Positions 48,873 through 57,317 of a DNA stretch of 64,000 nt are shown piece after piece. The notes under the pieces were generated by a model that saw only the letters and a program-made list of their open reading frames with translations, was not told the origin of the DNA and ran no database searches. The position numbers and the translations under genes are program-made. Position 1 is the first letter of the stretch. Each line of letters begins with the position of its first letter. Source of the DNA: Rhizobium sp. Root708. Its GTDB lineage: Bacteria > Pseudomonadota > Alphaproteobacteria > Rhizobiales > Rhizobiaceae. The DNA lies in the NCBI RefSeq assembly GCF_001429725.1, contig NZ_LMHV01000006.1, forward strand, positions 1 through 64,000, in the 5' to 3' direction.

Positions 48873-50165
48873 TTGAAGAAGACGGTCATTGGTGGCCTGT
48901 GCGCCATTCTGCTCAGCGCCGTTTCGACGCTGGCGCATGCTGAAACAATCCGAATTGCCAATCACGGTCAGGCCGGCATCGACGCCATGAAGGCGACAGT
49001 CGAGCAGATCGAGAAGAAATACGGCGTGACCGTCGAGGTCATCGAATATCCCGCGCCGGACAAAGATTATCTGACGAAACTTTTGACCGAACTTGGCGCC
49101 GGCAATGCGCCGGATCTCTTCTCAATTCCCACGACCGCGGCGGTCGCCGATATGGTCGAGGCCGGCTACCTCACGCCTGTCACCAAGGAAATCAAGGCCT
49201 GGGACGGCTATGCCAATTTCTATGACGTCGCCAAGCAGCTGGCGGTCAGCCCCGACGGCGAAACCTATGTGATGCCGTTCATGCTCGGCATCCAGGAAAT
49301 CTACTACCGCAAGGATGTTCTCGACAAGGCCGGCATCTCGACGGAACAGCCGAAGAGCTGGAAGGAACTTCTCGAGCGCGCGGCTGAAATCAAGAAGAAG
49401 ACCGGCGCCTATGGCCTGCTTTTCCCGGCCGGCGTTTCCTGGGGTAGCGGCGCTTTCGACGAAGGCTTCCAGCACCTGATCGTCGGCTCCAAGACACCGC
49501 AGCTCGTCGATGCCGACGGCAAGCTCGACCTCAATGGCGAGGGCGTGAAGGATGTCTTCGACGTCTACAAGCAACTGATCGACAATGACCTGATGCCGAC
49601 ACAGCCGCTGCTCGGGCCGGAGCCATGGGTCGTGCCGAAGTATCAGATGTTCCCTTCAGGCAAGCTCGCCGCGACCACCTGCGGATCGTGGTGCTACATC
49701 TTCGACTGGGGCCGCGAGAGCAAGAACCCAATTCCTGAAGTGACGAAGGTTGTCGGCACCTGGACCGTTCCTGGCCAAGACGGCGGCCAGTACGTTCTTG
49801 CCAACCTTGCAGCCCCGTGGGCGGTCAACGCCAAGTCGACCAACGTCGAGCTCGCCAAGAAGGCCTTGATGGAGATCGGTTCCGTCGAAACGCAGGTTTC
49901 CTATGCAGCCCGCATCGGCAATATCCCGGCGAGCAAGGATGCGGCAAAGAACGCCGACTTCCAGAAGCTGACGGAACTTGTTCCGATCCATGCTGCGGCC
50001 GGGAACGGCACATTCCTCAAGCAGGCGTCCGGTTTCGGCACCGTTGCTGAAGGTGTCGCCCGCGCCACCGAAGCGCTGCTGCGCAAGGAAACCGACGCTG
50101 CAGGCGCACAGAAGATCCTTGTCGACTACGTCAAGGAAACCCTCGGCGACGACGTCGTGAAATAA
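48873..50165 (+). CDS. Sugar ABC importer substrate-binding protein
   Basis: A 430-aa periplasmic binding protein of the extracellular-binding family 1 (MalE/UgpB-like). With TTG 48873 as start (AGGGAGG 6 nt upstream) it begins KKTVIGGLCAILLSAVS and has a Sec signal with LAHA cleavage site before ETIRI; the longer frame from ATG 48816 would bury the signal. First gene of the five-gene plus-strand operon ending with ThuA. A trehalose-like disaccharide or polyol is a reasonable ligand by context. Confidence 0.9.
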   Translation: MKKTVIGGLCAILLSAVSTLAHAETIRIANHGQAGIDAMKATVEQIEKKYGVTVEVIEYPAPDKDYLTKLLTELGAGNAPDLFSIPTTAAVADMVEAGYLTPVTKEIKAWDGYANFYDVAKQLAVSPDGETYVMPFMLGIQEIYYRKDVLDKAGISTEQPKSWKELLERAAEIKKKTGAYGLLFPAGVSWGSGAFDEGFQHLIVGSKTPQLVDADGKLDLNGEGVKDVFDVYKQLIDNDLMPTQPLLGPEPWVVPKYQMFPSGKLAATTCGSWCYIFDWGRESKNPIPEVTKVVGTWTVPGQDGGQYVLANLAAPWAVNAKSTNVELAKKALMEIGSVETQVSYAARIGNIPASKDAAKNADFQKLTELVPIHAAAGNGTFLKQASGFGTVAEGVARATEALLRKETDAAGAQKILVDYVKETLGDDVVK

Positions 50166-50188
50166 ACGTCCTCCGACCCACCGCCAGA

Positions 50189-50212
50189 GAGACGCGGCTC
50201 TGTCCGCGTCTC
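50189..50212 (+). other. GC-rich hairpin after the binding-protein gene
   Basis: A 9-bp perfect stem GAGACGCGG / CCGCGTCTC with a 6-nt loop, 24 nt after the binding-protein stop and before the first permease. No U tract. It probably stabilises the upstream message, as in the other importer operon at 43200. Confidence 0.55.
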
Positions 50213-50246
50213 CGAATTCCCGTTCGAAAGAGTCACAGAGCTTTCC

Positions 50247-51134
50247 ATGGCCCTAAACGTCCACGAAAGGCGCGTTGAGCGACAGCTTCTTTTGATCCTG
50301 TTGCCCTCACTTGCGCTACTTCTGGCCTTCGTGATCTATCCCGCGCTTTACTCGGTCTATCTGAGCTTCACCAACGAGGCGCTGACGGGGGCTGCCGCGT
50401 TGCGGCCGCGCTTCGTCGGAATTCGCAACTATGTGCGGCTCCTGAACGACGCGAAATTCTGGAACGCTCTGCTCGTCACATTTCTGTTTGTCGTCGGATC
50501 GGCTGTCATCGGGCAGTTTGCGCTCGGCCTCGTCTCGGCGATGGCGCTTCGCCGCCGGATTCATTTTCGGCGCCTCTTCTCCTCGATCATCCTTCTTCCC
50601 AACGCCGCACCCGAGGTGGTTGCAGGCTTCATGTGGATTTCGATGCTGGCCGGGGGAGAGCAGGCGACGCTCAGCCGGATCGTCAGCTTCTTTGGCGTGA
50701 CACCCGCCGACTGGCTGCAGGTGTTTCCGCTGTCGATGATCATCATCGTCAACACGTGGCGGGGTATCGCGACGGCCATGATCCTGTTGACCGCGGGGCT
50801 CAGCACCATTCCCACCGAAATCTATGAGGCCGCCCGTATGGATGGCGCAACGCCGTCGCAGATGTTTCGCCGGATCACCCTGCCGCTGATGATGCCAACC
50901 ATCCTGCTCTACATGCTGATCTCGGCGGTCTCGACCATCGCGGTCTTCGGCCTCGTCTATGCCCTCACCCGCGGCGGACCGGGCGGCGCGACGGAACTCG
51001 TGAGCATCTACATTTACAATCAATCCTTTACCGCTTTCCAGCTTGGCTACGGCGCCGCGGTGGCGGTGGTCGCGCTGTTGATCTCGCTTGTGCTCGGGAT
51101 CGGCTATGTCCGCGCCATGAAAGTGGAGGTCTGA
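50247..51134 (+). CDS. Sugar ABC importer permease (MalF type)
   Basis: A 295-aa permease: cytoplasmic N-terminus, TM1 ILLPSLALLLAFVIYPALYS, and EAA loop EAARMDGATPSQMFRRITLPL at about residue 193. It follows the binding-protein gene after a hairpin and is separated from the second permease by 1 nt. Confidence 0.9.
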   Translation: MALNVHERRVERQLLLILLPSLALLLAFVIYPALYSVYLSFTNEALTGAAALRPRFVGIRNYVRLLNDAKFWNALLVTFLFVVGSAVIGQFALGLVSAMALRRRIHFRRLFSSIILLPNAAPEVVAGFMWISMLAGGEQATLSRIVSFFGVTPADWLQVFPLSMIIIVNTWRGIATAMILLTAGLSTIPTEIYEAARMDGATPSQMFRRITLPLMMPTILLYMLISAVSTIAVFGLVYALTRGGPGGATELVSIYIYNQSFTAFQLGYGAAVAVVALLISLVLGIGYVRAMKVEV

Positions 51135-51135
51135 G

Positions 51136-52047
51136 ATGACGGCGATCTCTCCGAGCGAAAACGCCAACAAGGCGCGATCGGACCTGCTTGCCTATGCAAC
51201 GCTGTCGCTGATCTCGATCTTTTGCGCGGTTCCCTTCTTCTGGGTGCTTCTCGCCTCCCTCGATGGAAACGCACAACTGTTCCTTCGCTGGCCCGAGCAA
51301 TGGACGTTCGCCAACTATCTCCGTGTCTTTACAAAGGAAGATGGCGCGAAATGGCTGTTCAACTCGCTCTTCGTCGTGGGTGGCGCTACTGTTCTGGTTA
51401 TGGTCCTGGCCGGTCTTGGCGGCTATGCACTATCGCGGACCCGGGCCTGGTGGAAACTGCCGTTCCTTTACGCGATCCTCTTGATCCGCGTCCTGCCGCC
51501 GACAGCGCTGGTGGTGCCGCTCTACAAGTTTCTACTGACGTTGAACAATGCCGAAGGCGCCATCCTGCGGCCGATTTTCGGAGAATATGCCCGGCCGATC
51601 ATGCGCTGGACCGGCTTCATCGATGGCTGTCTCGGCCTGATCCTCGTGCTCGCGACGATGCAGTTGCCTTTGGCGCTTTGGATCATGAAGACCTTCTTCG
51701 ATGGACTGCCGCGCGACTATGAAGAAGCCGCACTCATGGATGGCGCAACGCTGATGCAACGCATCCGTCGCGTTCTCATTCCGCTTGCCCTGCCGGGCCT
51801 CGCGGCTGCAGGCCTGTTCGCCTTCATGTCCGCCTGGGGCGACTTCCTGCTGCCGCTGATCTTCCTCTCCTCGCCGGAACTGCAGACCCTGCCGCTTGGC
51901 CTGTTCCGCGCATTCCTTCGCATCAACGAGATCGACTACGGCCTGCTTGCCGCCCTCGCCTTTATCTATCTCCTGCCGGCAGTCGTCGCCTTCGGCTTTG
52001 CGCGTCGCTTCCTCGTGCAGACATTTGCCGGCGGCGTCAAAGGCTGA
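51136..52047 (+). CDS. Sugar ABC importer permease (MalG type)
   Basis: A 303-aa permease. TM1 is about 19-38 (LLAYATLSLISIFCAVPFFW), EAA loop EEAALMDGATLMQRIRRVLIPL, and a C-terminal TM run. It follows the MalF-type partner directly. Confidence 0.9.
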   Translation: MTAISPSENANKARSDLLAYATLSLISIFCAVPFFWVLLASLDGNAQLFLRWPEQWTFANYLRVFTKEDGAKWLFNSLFVVGGATVLVMVLAGLGGYALSRTRAWWKLPFLYAILLIRVLPPTALVVPLYKFLLTLNNAEGAILRPIFGEYARPIMRWTGFIDGCLGLILVLATMQLPLALWIMKTFFDGLPRDYEEAALMDGATLMQRIRRVLIPLALPGLAAAGLFAFMSAWGDFLLPLIFLSSPELQTLPLGLFRAFLRINEIDYGLLAALAFIYLLPAVVAFGFARRFLVQTFAGGVKG

Positions 52048-52066
52048 CACCAGAAAGAGTTTCACG

Positions 52067-53152
52067 ATGATCAATCTCAGGAACGTTCGCAAATTCTACG
52101 GTGCATTGGAGGTCATCAAGGGCGTCGACATCACTGTGGAAGACGGCGAGTTCGCGGTGTTTGTCGGGCCGTCCGGCTGCGGAAAGTCCACGCTGCTGCG
52201 GATGATCGCAGGGCTTGAGGGCATCGACGACGGCGATCTCATTCTCAACGGAAAACGGATCAACGACGTCCCGCCCGACAAGCGCGGTATCGCCATGGTG
52301 TTCCAATCTTATGCGCTCTATCCGCATATGACGGTCGCTGAGAATATCGGCTTCTCGCTCAGCCTGAAGAAGTTACCCGAAGGGGAAATCCGCCGGCAGG
52401 TGGAAGCGGTTGCCGAGACCCTGCAACTGACCGATTATCTCGACCGTCGCCCCGCCGCCTTATCAGGCGGGCAGCGGCAGCGCGTCGCCATCGGTCGCGC
52501 GATCATCAAAAAGCCGTCGCTCATCCTTTTCGACGAACCGCTCTCCAATCTCGATTCCGCCCTTCGCGTGCAGATGCGCGCCGAATTGCAGCGCCTGCAC
52601 CGCGAACTGAAGGCAACGGTCGTCTACGTCACGCATGACCAGGTCGAGGCCATGACCATGGCTGACCGCATCGTCGTCCTCAACAAGGGAGTGGTTGCAC
52701 AGCAGGGGGCGCCGATGGCGCTTTATCATCAGCCGGATAACGAATTCGTCGCCACCTTCATCGGTTCTCCGAAGATGAACACCATTCCGGTGTCGATCAC
52801 CAAACCGGCCGCTGGCAGGCTCCACGCGCAAAGCCTGCTTGGCTTGAACCTTGAGCTGCCTGACGCCGGCGGGATCGTTCCGCAGGGCCAGGCCACGCTC
52901 GGCATCCGCCCTGAGCACCTGAAAATTACATCGGAAGGCCAGGGTGATCTGTCGGCAGAGGTCATGATCGTCGAGCGTCTCGGGGTCGAGACCTACATGA
53001 CCGTCGGCTCGCAGGAACAGCCGATCGTCGTTCGTGCCGAAGGCGACATTGCGATCAGGCCCGGCGACCGCGTTTCGCTGACGGCGGATACATCCGCTTG
53101 CCACCTGTTCGATTCCGCGGGGCGGGTCATCCGCTCGGCTCAAGCTTCATAA
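52067..53152 (+). CDS. Sugar ABC importer ATP-binding protein (MalK/UgpC type)
   Basis: A 361-aa ATPase. Walker [15 protein letters not shown]-loop VFQSYALYPH, signature LSGGQRQRVAIG, Walker [13 protein letters not shown], switch VTHDQVEAM, and C-terminal TOBE/OB folds are all present. ATG 52067 is used; the longer ORF starting at 51896 overlaps the permease. Confidence 0.93.
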   Translation: MINLRNVRKFYGALEVIKGVDITVEDGEFAVFVGPSGCGKSTLLRMIAGLEGIDDGDLILNGKRINDVPPDKRGIAMVFQSYALYPHMTVAENIGFSLSLKKLPEGEIRRQVEAVAETLQLTDYLDRRPAALSGGQRQRVAIGRAIIKKPSLILFDEPLSNLDSALRVQMRAELQRLHRELKATVVYVTHDQVEAMTMADRIVVLNKGVVAQQGAPMALYHQPDNEFVATFIGSPKMNTIPVSITKPAAGRLHAQSLLGLNLELPDAGGIVPQGQATLGIRPEHLKITSEGQGDLSAEVMIVERLGVETYMTVGSQEQPIVVRAEGDIAIRPGDRVSLTADTSACHLFDSAGRVIRSAQAS

Positions 53153-53165
53153 CATCGAGGATACC

Positions 53166-53900
53166 ATGACAATCAAGGTCACCATCTGGAACGAAGGCCG
53201 TCACGAGCAGCTGCACAAGGAAGTCCAGGAGATCTATCCCGATCGCATAGACGGTGCGATCGCAGCCGGTATCGCCAACCCCGACTTCGAAGTCCGCCGA
53301 GGCACGCTCGACGATCCGCACGAGGGGCTTCCCGACTCCCTGCTCAATGATACCGATGTCCTGCTGTGGTGGGGGCACATGGCCCATGAAGAAGTAAGCG
53401 ACGGGCTTATCGATCGGATACAGCAGCGCGTGCTCAAGGGTATGGGCCTTATCGTTCTGCATTCCGGGCATCACTCCAAGCTGTTTCGGCGACTGATGGG
53501 CACGAATGCCAATCTCTCCTGGCGCGAAACGCCGCAGGGCGATCTTGAGCGCGTGTGGGTGGTCAACCCGGCGCACCCGATCGCCGAGGGATTGCCACCA
53601 TTTTTCGAAGTGAACGCCTCGGAAATGTACGGCGAGCCCTTCGACATTCCGCAGCCCGACGAGCTCGTTTTCATCTCGTGGTATTCGGGCGGCGAGGTGT
53701 TTCGCAGCGGCTGCACATGGCAGCGCGGTCGCGGTCGCATCTTCTTCTTCAGCCCCGGCCACGAGACCTATCCGATCTACCACGACGCAACCGTGCACAA
53801 GGTCATCTCGAACGGTATCCGCTGGGCCAAGCAGAGCCACACGGATGGTCGGACCCTCGAAAACTGGCACCGCGCGGAACCCATCCACGCCCGGCCCTGA
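53166..53900 (+). CDS. ThuA-family protein (trehalose-utilisation type)
   Basis: A 244-aa ThuA-domain protein with a class-I glutamine-amidotransferase-like fold. Recognised from VTIWNEGRHEQLHKEVQEIYP, DVLLWWGHMAHEEV, LIVLHSGHHSKLFRRLMG and the ending FFFSPGHETYPIYHD. ThuA with the MocA-type ThuB processes trehalose-like sugars, probably through 3-keto intermediates. The gene lies 13 nt after the ATPase, and a MocA gene is divergent from the operon; this is a thu-like layout but possibly for another sugar. Confidence 0.88.
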   Translation: MTIKVTIWNEGRHEQLHKEVQEIYPDRIDGAIAAGIANPDFEVRRGTLDDPHEGLPDSLLNDTDVLLWWGHMAHEEVSDGLIDRIQQRVLKGMGLIVLHSGHHSKLFRRLMGTNANLSWRETPQGDLERVWVVNPAHPIAEGLPPFFEVNASEMYGEPFDIPQPDELVFISWYSGGEVFRSGCTWQRGRGRIFFFSPGHETYPIYHDATVHKVISNGIRWAKQSHTDGRTLENWHRAEPIHARP

Positions 53901-53913
53901 AGCGCGAACTATC

Positions 53914-53937
53914 GGGCGGTCATCTGAGTGACCGCCC
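53914..53937 (+). terminator. Terminator-like hairpin after the sugar importer/ThuA operon
   Basis: A perfect 9-bp stem GGGCGGTCA / TGACCGCCC with a 6-nt loop, 14 nt after the ThuA stop, followed by the AT-rich tail ATATTT rather than a pure U run. Confidence 0.65.
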
Positions 53938-54031
53938 ATATTTCCGGTGCAGCCGTCGCAGCAGGAATGCCGATCTGGAGCTTTGCTGCCCTATTGTATA
54001 GGACATGACCGAGGAATAGCGGGAGGCAGTT

Positions 54032-54676
54032 TTGCGAAAAGCGATCATCATTTGGGGCGGATGGCAGGGCCATGAGCCCGAGGAATGCGCGCGCGCAGTT
54101 TCCGCGTTGCTGCGCGAGGAGGATTTCGAAGTCCAGGTGACGGATGATCTCGCGATCTTTGGCTCGCAGTTTGTCAGCGAAGCAGATCTTCTCGTCCCTA
54201 TCATCACGGGGGAGAAGCTTGAAAAGCCCCATGCGGACGCACTTGTCGAGTCCGTGCGAAACGGGCTGGGATTGGGTGGCCACCACGGCTCACTCGCCAC
54301 GTCCTTCAAGGAAAGCGCACCGTTTCGCTACCTCTGCGGCGTCACTTGGGTTTCCCATCCCGGCAACATCATTGATTTCCGCGTCAACGTGACCAAGCCC
54401 CACGACCCTGTGATGGCTGATATCCCGGATTTCGATTACCGGTCCGAGCAATATTACCTTCACTTTGATCCTTCGATCGACATCCTGGCGACGACGCTCT
54501 TCAGCGGAGAGCATGACCCCGCGTGCCGCAACGTGACGATGCCGGTCGCGTTCAAACGTCAGTTTGGCACCGGTCGCGTGTTCTACTCGGCACTCGGGCA
54601 TGTCGCCGCCGAGTTCGAGCACCCCCACATGCGGCGCATCCTGCAACGCGGACTTTCCTGGGCCGCACGCGGTTGA
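54032..54676 (+). CDS. Second ThuA-like protein
   Basis: A 214-aa protein of the ThuA-like amidotransferase-fold superfamily. It starts RKAIIIWGGWQGHEPEECA, has GLGGHHGSLATSF and a C-terminal VFYSALGHVAAEF. It is shorter than and distant from the ThuA at 53166. Start is TTG 54032 with CGGGAGG upstream. It stands alone behind the 53914 terminator, so it may have its own promoter. Function unknown beyond the fold. Confidence 0.82.
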   Translation: MRKAIIIWGGWQGHEPEECARAVSALLREEDFEVQVTDDLAIFGSQFVSEADLLVPIITGEKLEKPHADALVESVRNGLGLGGHHGSLATSFKESAPFRYLCGVTWVSHPGNIIDFRVNVTKPHDPVMADIPDFDYRSEQYYLHFDPSIDILATTLFSGEHDPACRNVTMPVAFKRQFGTGRVFYSALGHVAAEFEHPHMRRILQRGLSWAARG

Positions 54677-54749
54677 TCGCGAAGCCGCGGCGGATTCATT
54701 GCCTCTGACCGACAAGTTCCCTACTAGATCTAAGGTATTCTAAATAATC

Positions 54750-54763
54750 GTACCGCATGGTAC
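54750..54763. promoter_or_regulatory. Palindrome GTACCGCATGGTAC before a small gene
   Basis: GTACC-n4-GGTAC with AT-rich flanks on both sides, 59 bp upstream of the small gene at 54822. It matches the element at 31744-31757 in arms and flanks. Confidence 0.5.
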
Positions 54764-54821
54764 TTTATTTCGAATGTCGCTTAGATTCTGCGACGCTTCG
54801 ATGAGACTTGAAGGGGAGCAT

Positions 54822-55025
54822 ATGACCGCACATCGACACAGCTGGGGCGACCTTGATCGTGGCGCACGGCCGTCCGGCGATCTCCAGCACCCGACAGCGG
54901 AAGAGGCTCTGCCGCAGCGGGAAAGTCTTCCGGCGATAAAGTTGCATTTTGAAATGAGCAAGAGCTTCGTCGATGCTGTCTTCGAGGTCAGCAAGAAGCG
55001 CGCACGAAAACAACCGATCAGCTAG
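54822..55025 (+). CDS. Small hypothetical protein
   Basis: A possible 67-aa protein starting at ATG 54822 with AAGGGGAG just upstream. It is hydrophilic, with a basic end (SKKRARKQ) and no signal or membrane segment. Not recognised. It lies between the second ThuA gene and a convergent LacI gene (7 nt apart). The strong ribosome site and the palindrome upstream favour a real gene; two longer in-frame starts (54774, 54801) lack such a site. Confidence 0.5.
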   Translation: MTAHRHSWGDLDRGARPSGDLQHPTAEEALPQRESLPAIKLHFEMSKSFVDAVFEVSKKRARKQPIS

Positions 55026-55032
55026 AGACAGC

Positions 55033-56118
55033 CTAGCCGTTCTTCAACGGAGCCGATGTCGATGTCCTCACGACCAACGGCCCGTCGACCTTGATGGTCA
55101 TTGGCCGCAGCTTCTTGCGATGCACCGCCATGTCGATCAGCGCTTCGGCCGCTTTCTGTCCCATTTCATAATTGGGAAGCACGAGCGTCGAAAGCGGCGG
55201 GTGCGTATAGCGCGCCAGTTCCTGGTCGTCATATCCCATGACGGAAACATCCTCGGGCACCCGCAGGCCCTTCTCGGCGGCTGCCTCCATGACACCGATC
55301 GCCATGAGGTCGTTGCCGCAGAAAATCGCCGTCGGCCGATTGGCCATCGACAACAGTTCCAAGCCTTCTTCATAGCCTCGCAACGGCAGCCAATCGCCAT
55401 CCCGCACAAGCTGCGGATCGAATGCGACATCCACCGTGGCGAGCGCCTGCTTGTAACCCTTCAGGCGATCGATCGCCGCGTCCATCCAGGGTTCACCGTT
55501 GATGAACCCGATGCGCCGATGCCCAAGCGAGGTCAGATGCGCCGTGGCGGCAAACCCGCCCGCCACTTCGCCGGGCACGATGGCCATATGCTGGCGCGGC
55601 TCCGCATAGCAGTTCAACAATACGGTCGGGATATCCCGGAGCGCGTCGGGAACCTGCACCTTTCGCGTAAAGATCGTTGCGTAGATCACGCCGATGATCG
55701 ACGGATCCCGCAGAACGGAGCGCAGCACAGCATCCTCGAGATCGGGATTCGAGCGTGTCGCATGCGCTGAAACCAGGAAGCCCTGTTCGAAGGCATGGTC
55801 GCGCGCACCGTCAAGGCTGACGACCGGATGCGGGCTGGTTGAGATTTCATCGACGATGAAAGCGATCGTGTCCTTTTCGACTGCGGCCTCTTCCGGGCGA
55901 TCATGACGGACACCAGGTAATTTATAACCAATTTTATGAGCAGCCTCCCGCACCTTCATCTGCGTTTCCGCGGAGATGCGCGAGCCGGACATCTCATTGA
56001 GAACAAGCGAGACGCTCGATTGCGAAACACCGGCAATTCTGGCAATATCCGTCATTGTTGGCCGCGTGCTGCCCCCACGACGCCCGACCTCGTCGTCGCG
56101 ACCATTATTCCTTGCCAT
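55033..56118 (-). CDS. LacI-family transcriptional regulator of the decayed importer
   Basis: A 361-aa repressor. Helix-turn-helix TMTDIARIAGVSQSSVSLVL at about residue 22, hinge HKIGYKLPG, then the sugar-binding domain (FINGEPWMDAAIDRLKGYKQ, FCGNDLMAIGVM). ATG 56118 follows GGAGGAG at 8 nt; the longer ORF is not supported. Divergent from the broken ribose-type importer at 56285, it looks intact, and the shared promoter carries repeated operator-like elements. Confidence 0.9.
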   Translation of the reverse strand: MARNNGRDDEVGRRGGSTRPTMTDIARIAGVSQSSVSLVLNEMSGSRISAETQMKVREAAHKIGYKLPGVRHDRPEEAAVEKDTIAFIVDEISTSPHPVVSLDGARDHAFEQGFLVSAHATRSNPDLEDAVLRSVLRDPSIIGVIYATIFTRKVQVPDALRDIPTVLLNCYAEPRQHMAIVPGEVAGGFAATAHLTSLGHRRIGFINGEPWMDAAIDRLKGYKQALATVDVAFDPQLVRDGDWLPLRGYEEGLELLSMANRPTAIFCGNDLMAIGVMEAAAEKGLRVPEDVSVMGYDDQELARYTHPPLSTLVLPNYEMGQKAAEALIDMAVHRKKLRPMTIKVDGPLVVRTSTSAPLKNG

Positions 56119-56150
56119 TAAAATCTCCTCCGCCGGCATGCTGCGATGCA

Positions 56151-56163
56151 AAGCGATTATTGC
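56151..56163 (+). repeat. Operator-like direct repeat, copy 1
   Basis: AAGCGATTATTGC, repeated exactly at 56224-56236. The core GCGATTATTGC is partly symmetric. The copies are 73 bp apart (about seven helical turns) in the divergent LacI/importer promoter, a spacing that would suit DNA looping by a tetrameric or paired repressor. Confidence 0.6.
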
Positions 56164-56189
56164 AAATGCTAATAAAATGACACTTGACT

Positions 56190-56204
56190 GCTAATATTAT
56201 TAGC
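56190..56204. promoter_or_regulatory. Palindrome GCTAATATTATTAGC in the divergent promoter
   Basis: Seven-bp arms around a single central base, midway between the two AAGCGATTATTGC copies. Probably an operator or part of the promoter for the importer operon. Confidence 0.55.
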
Positions 56205-56223
56205 GACAATATCATCGCATGTG

Positions 56224-56236
56224 AAGCGATTATTGC
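56224..56236 (+). repeat. Operator-like direct repeat, copy 2
   Basis: Exact second copy of AAGCGATTATTGC, about 50 bp upstream of the ATG of the broken binding-protein gene. Confidence 0.6.
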
Positions 56237-56284
56237 TCACTGCCGGTAAGAGGATACCGGAAAATCTGGGAGGAGAAACCTGAG

Positions 56285-57236
56285 ATGTCTACATTCTAAC
56301 GTCGTACATTCTTGTTCGCGGCTACCGCGCTCGGCGCGATCGCCGTTGCCGGCACTGCCGCAATTGCGGAAGTCCCCGCGCTCAAGCAGAAAGACAAGTA
56401 CAAGGTCGGGTTCGCGCAGACGGAATCCAACAACCCGTGGCGCATCGCGCAGACGGAAAGCATGAAGGCCGAAGCCGCCAAACTCGGATATCAGCTCGTC
56501 TACACCGACGCAGCCGGCTCCGCTGCAAAGCAGGTCGCCGACGTCAACTCGATGATCGCGCAGGGCGTTGACGTCATTTTCCTGGCGCCTCGTGAAGAGA
56601 AGCCGCTGATCCCGGCCGTCATGGCTGCCAAGAAGGCCGGCATTCCGGTCATCCTGCTTGATCGCAGCGTCGACCCGAAGCTTGCCAAGGCGGGTACCGA
56701 CTATCTGACGTTCATCGGCTCGGACTTCATCAAGGAAGGCCAGCGCGTTGCCGAATGGCTCGCTAAGAACGCCAACGGCAAGAAGAAGATCATCGAACTC
56801 GAGGGAACCACGGGCTCGTCGCCGGCGAATGATCGCAAGAAGGCTTCGATGACGCAATCAAGGCCGCTGGCGGGTTCGAGATCGTCGCGTCGCAGTCGGG
56901 CGATTTTGCCCGCGACAAGGGCCGCCAGGTTGCCGAAGCTCTGCTCCAGGCTCATCCGGACGCCGACATCATCTATGCGCACAACGATGAAATGGCGATA
57001 GGCGCAATCTCGGCGATTGAAGCCGCCGGCAAAGTTCCAGGCGCAAGGAAGCCGTGCGGGCGGTCGTTGACGGAAAGATCGGCGCCGTCGTCGAGTGCAA
57101 CCCACGCTTTGGACCAAAGGCTTTCGAGACCATGGCGCGCTACGCCAAGGGCGAGAAGATCGAGCCGTGGGTCATCAACAACGACAAGTTCTACGACGGC
57201 ACCAACGCCAAGGCGGAAATCGCTGACGCCTACTAA
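56285..57236 (+). pseudogene. Broken ribose-type ABC substrate-binding protein gene
   Basis: A periplasmic sugar-binding protein (RbsB-like) with at least three lesions. The gene starts at ATG 56285 after GGGAGGA, but codon 5 is TAA inside what should be the twin-arginine-like leader (M-S-T-F-stop-R-R-T-F). Reading continues well (KYKVGFAQTESNNPWRIAQT, LAPREEKPLIPAVM) to SSPANDRKK, where one base is lost near 56842; the next frame gives FDDAIKAAGGFEIVASQSGD. Near 57045 a further frame change drops the expected segment between GKVPG and KEAVRAVVDG. The C-terminus is intact to ADAY-stop. Sequencing error is the alternative explanation. Confidence 0.85.
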
Positions 57237-57317
57237 CCTCCTGGGCGGACCTGAACCGGTCGGTGCGGCTTGCCGTGCCGGCCGGATATTCATTGAGACA
57301 AGATGGGGTGGATCGGC

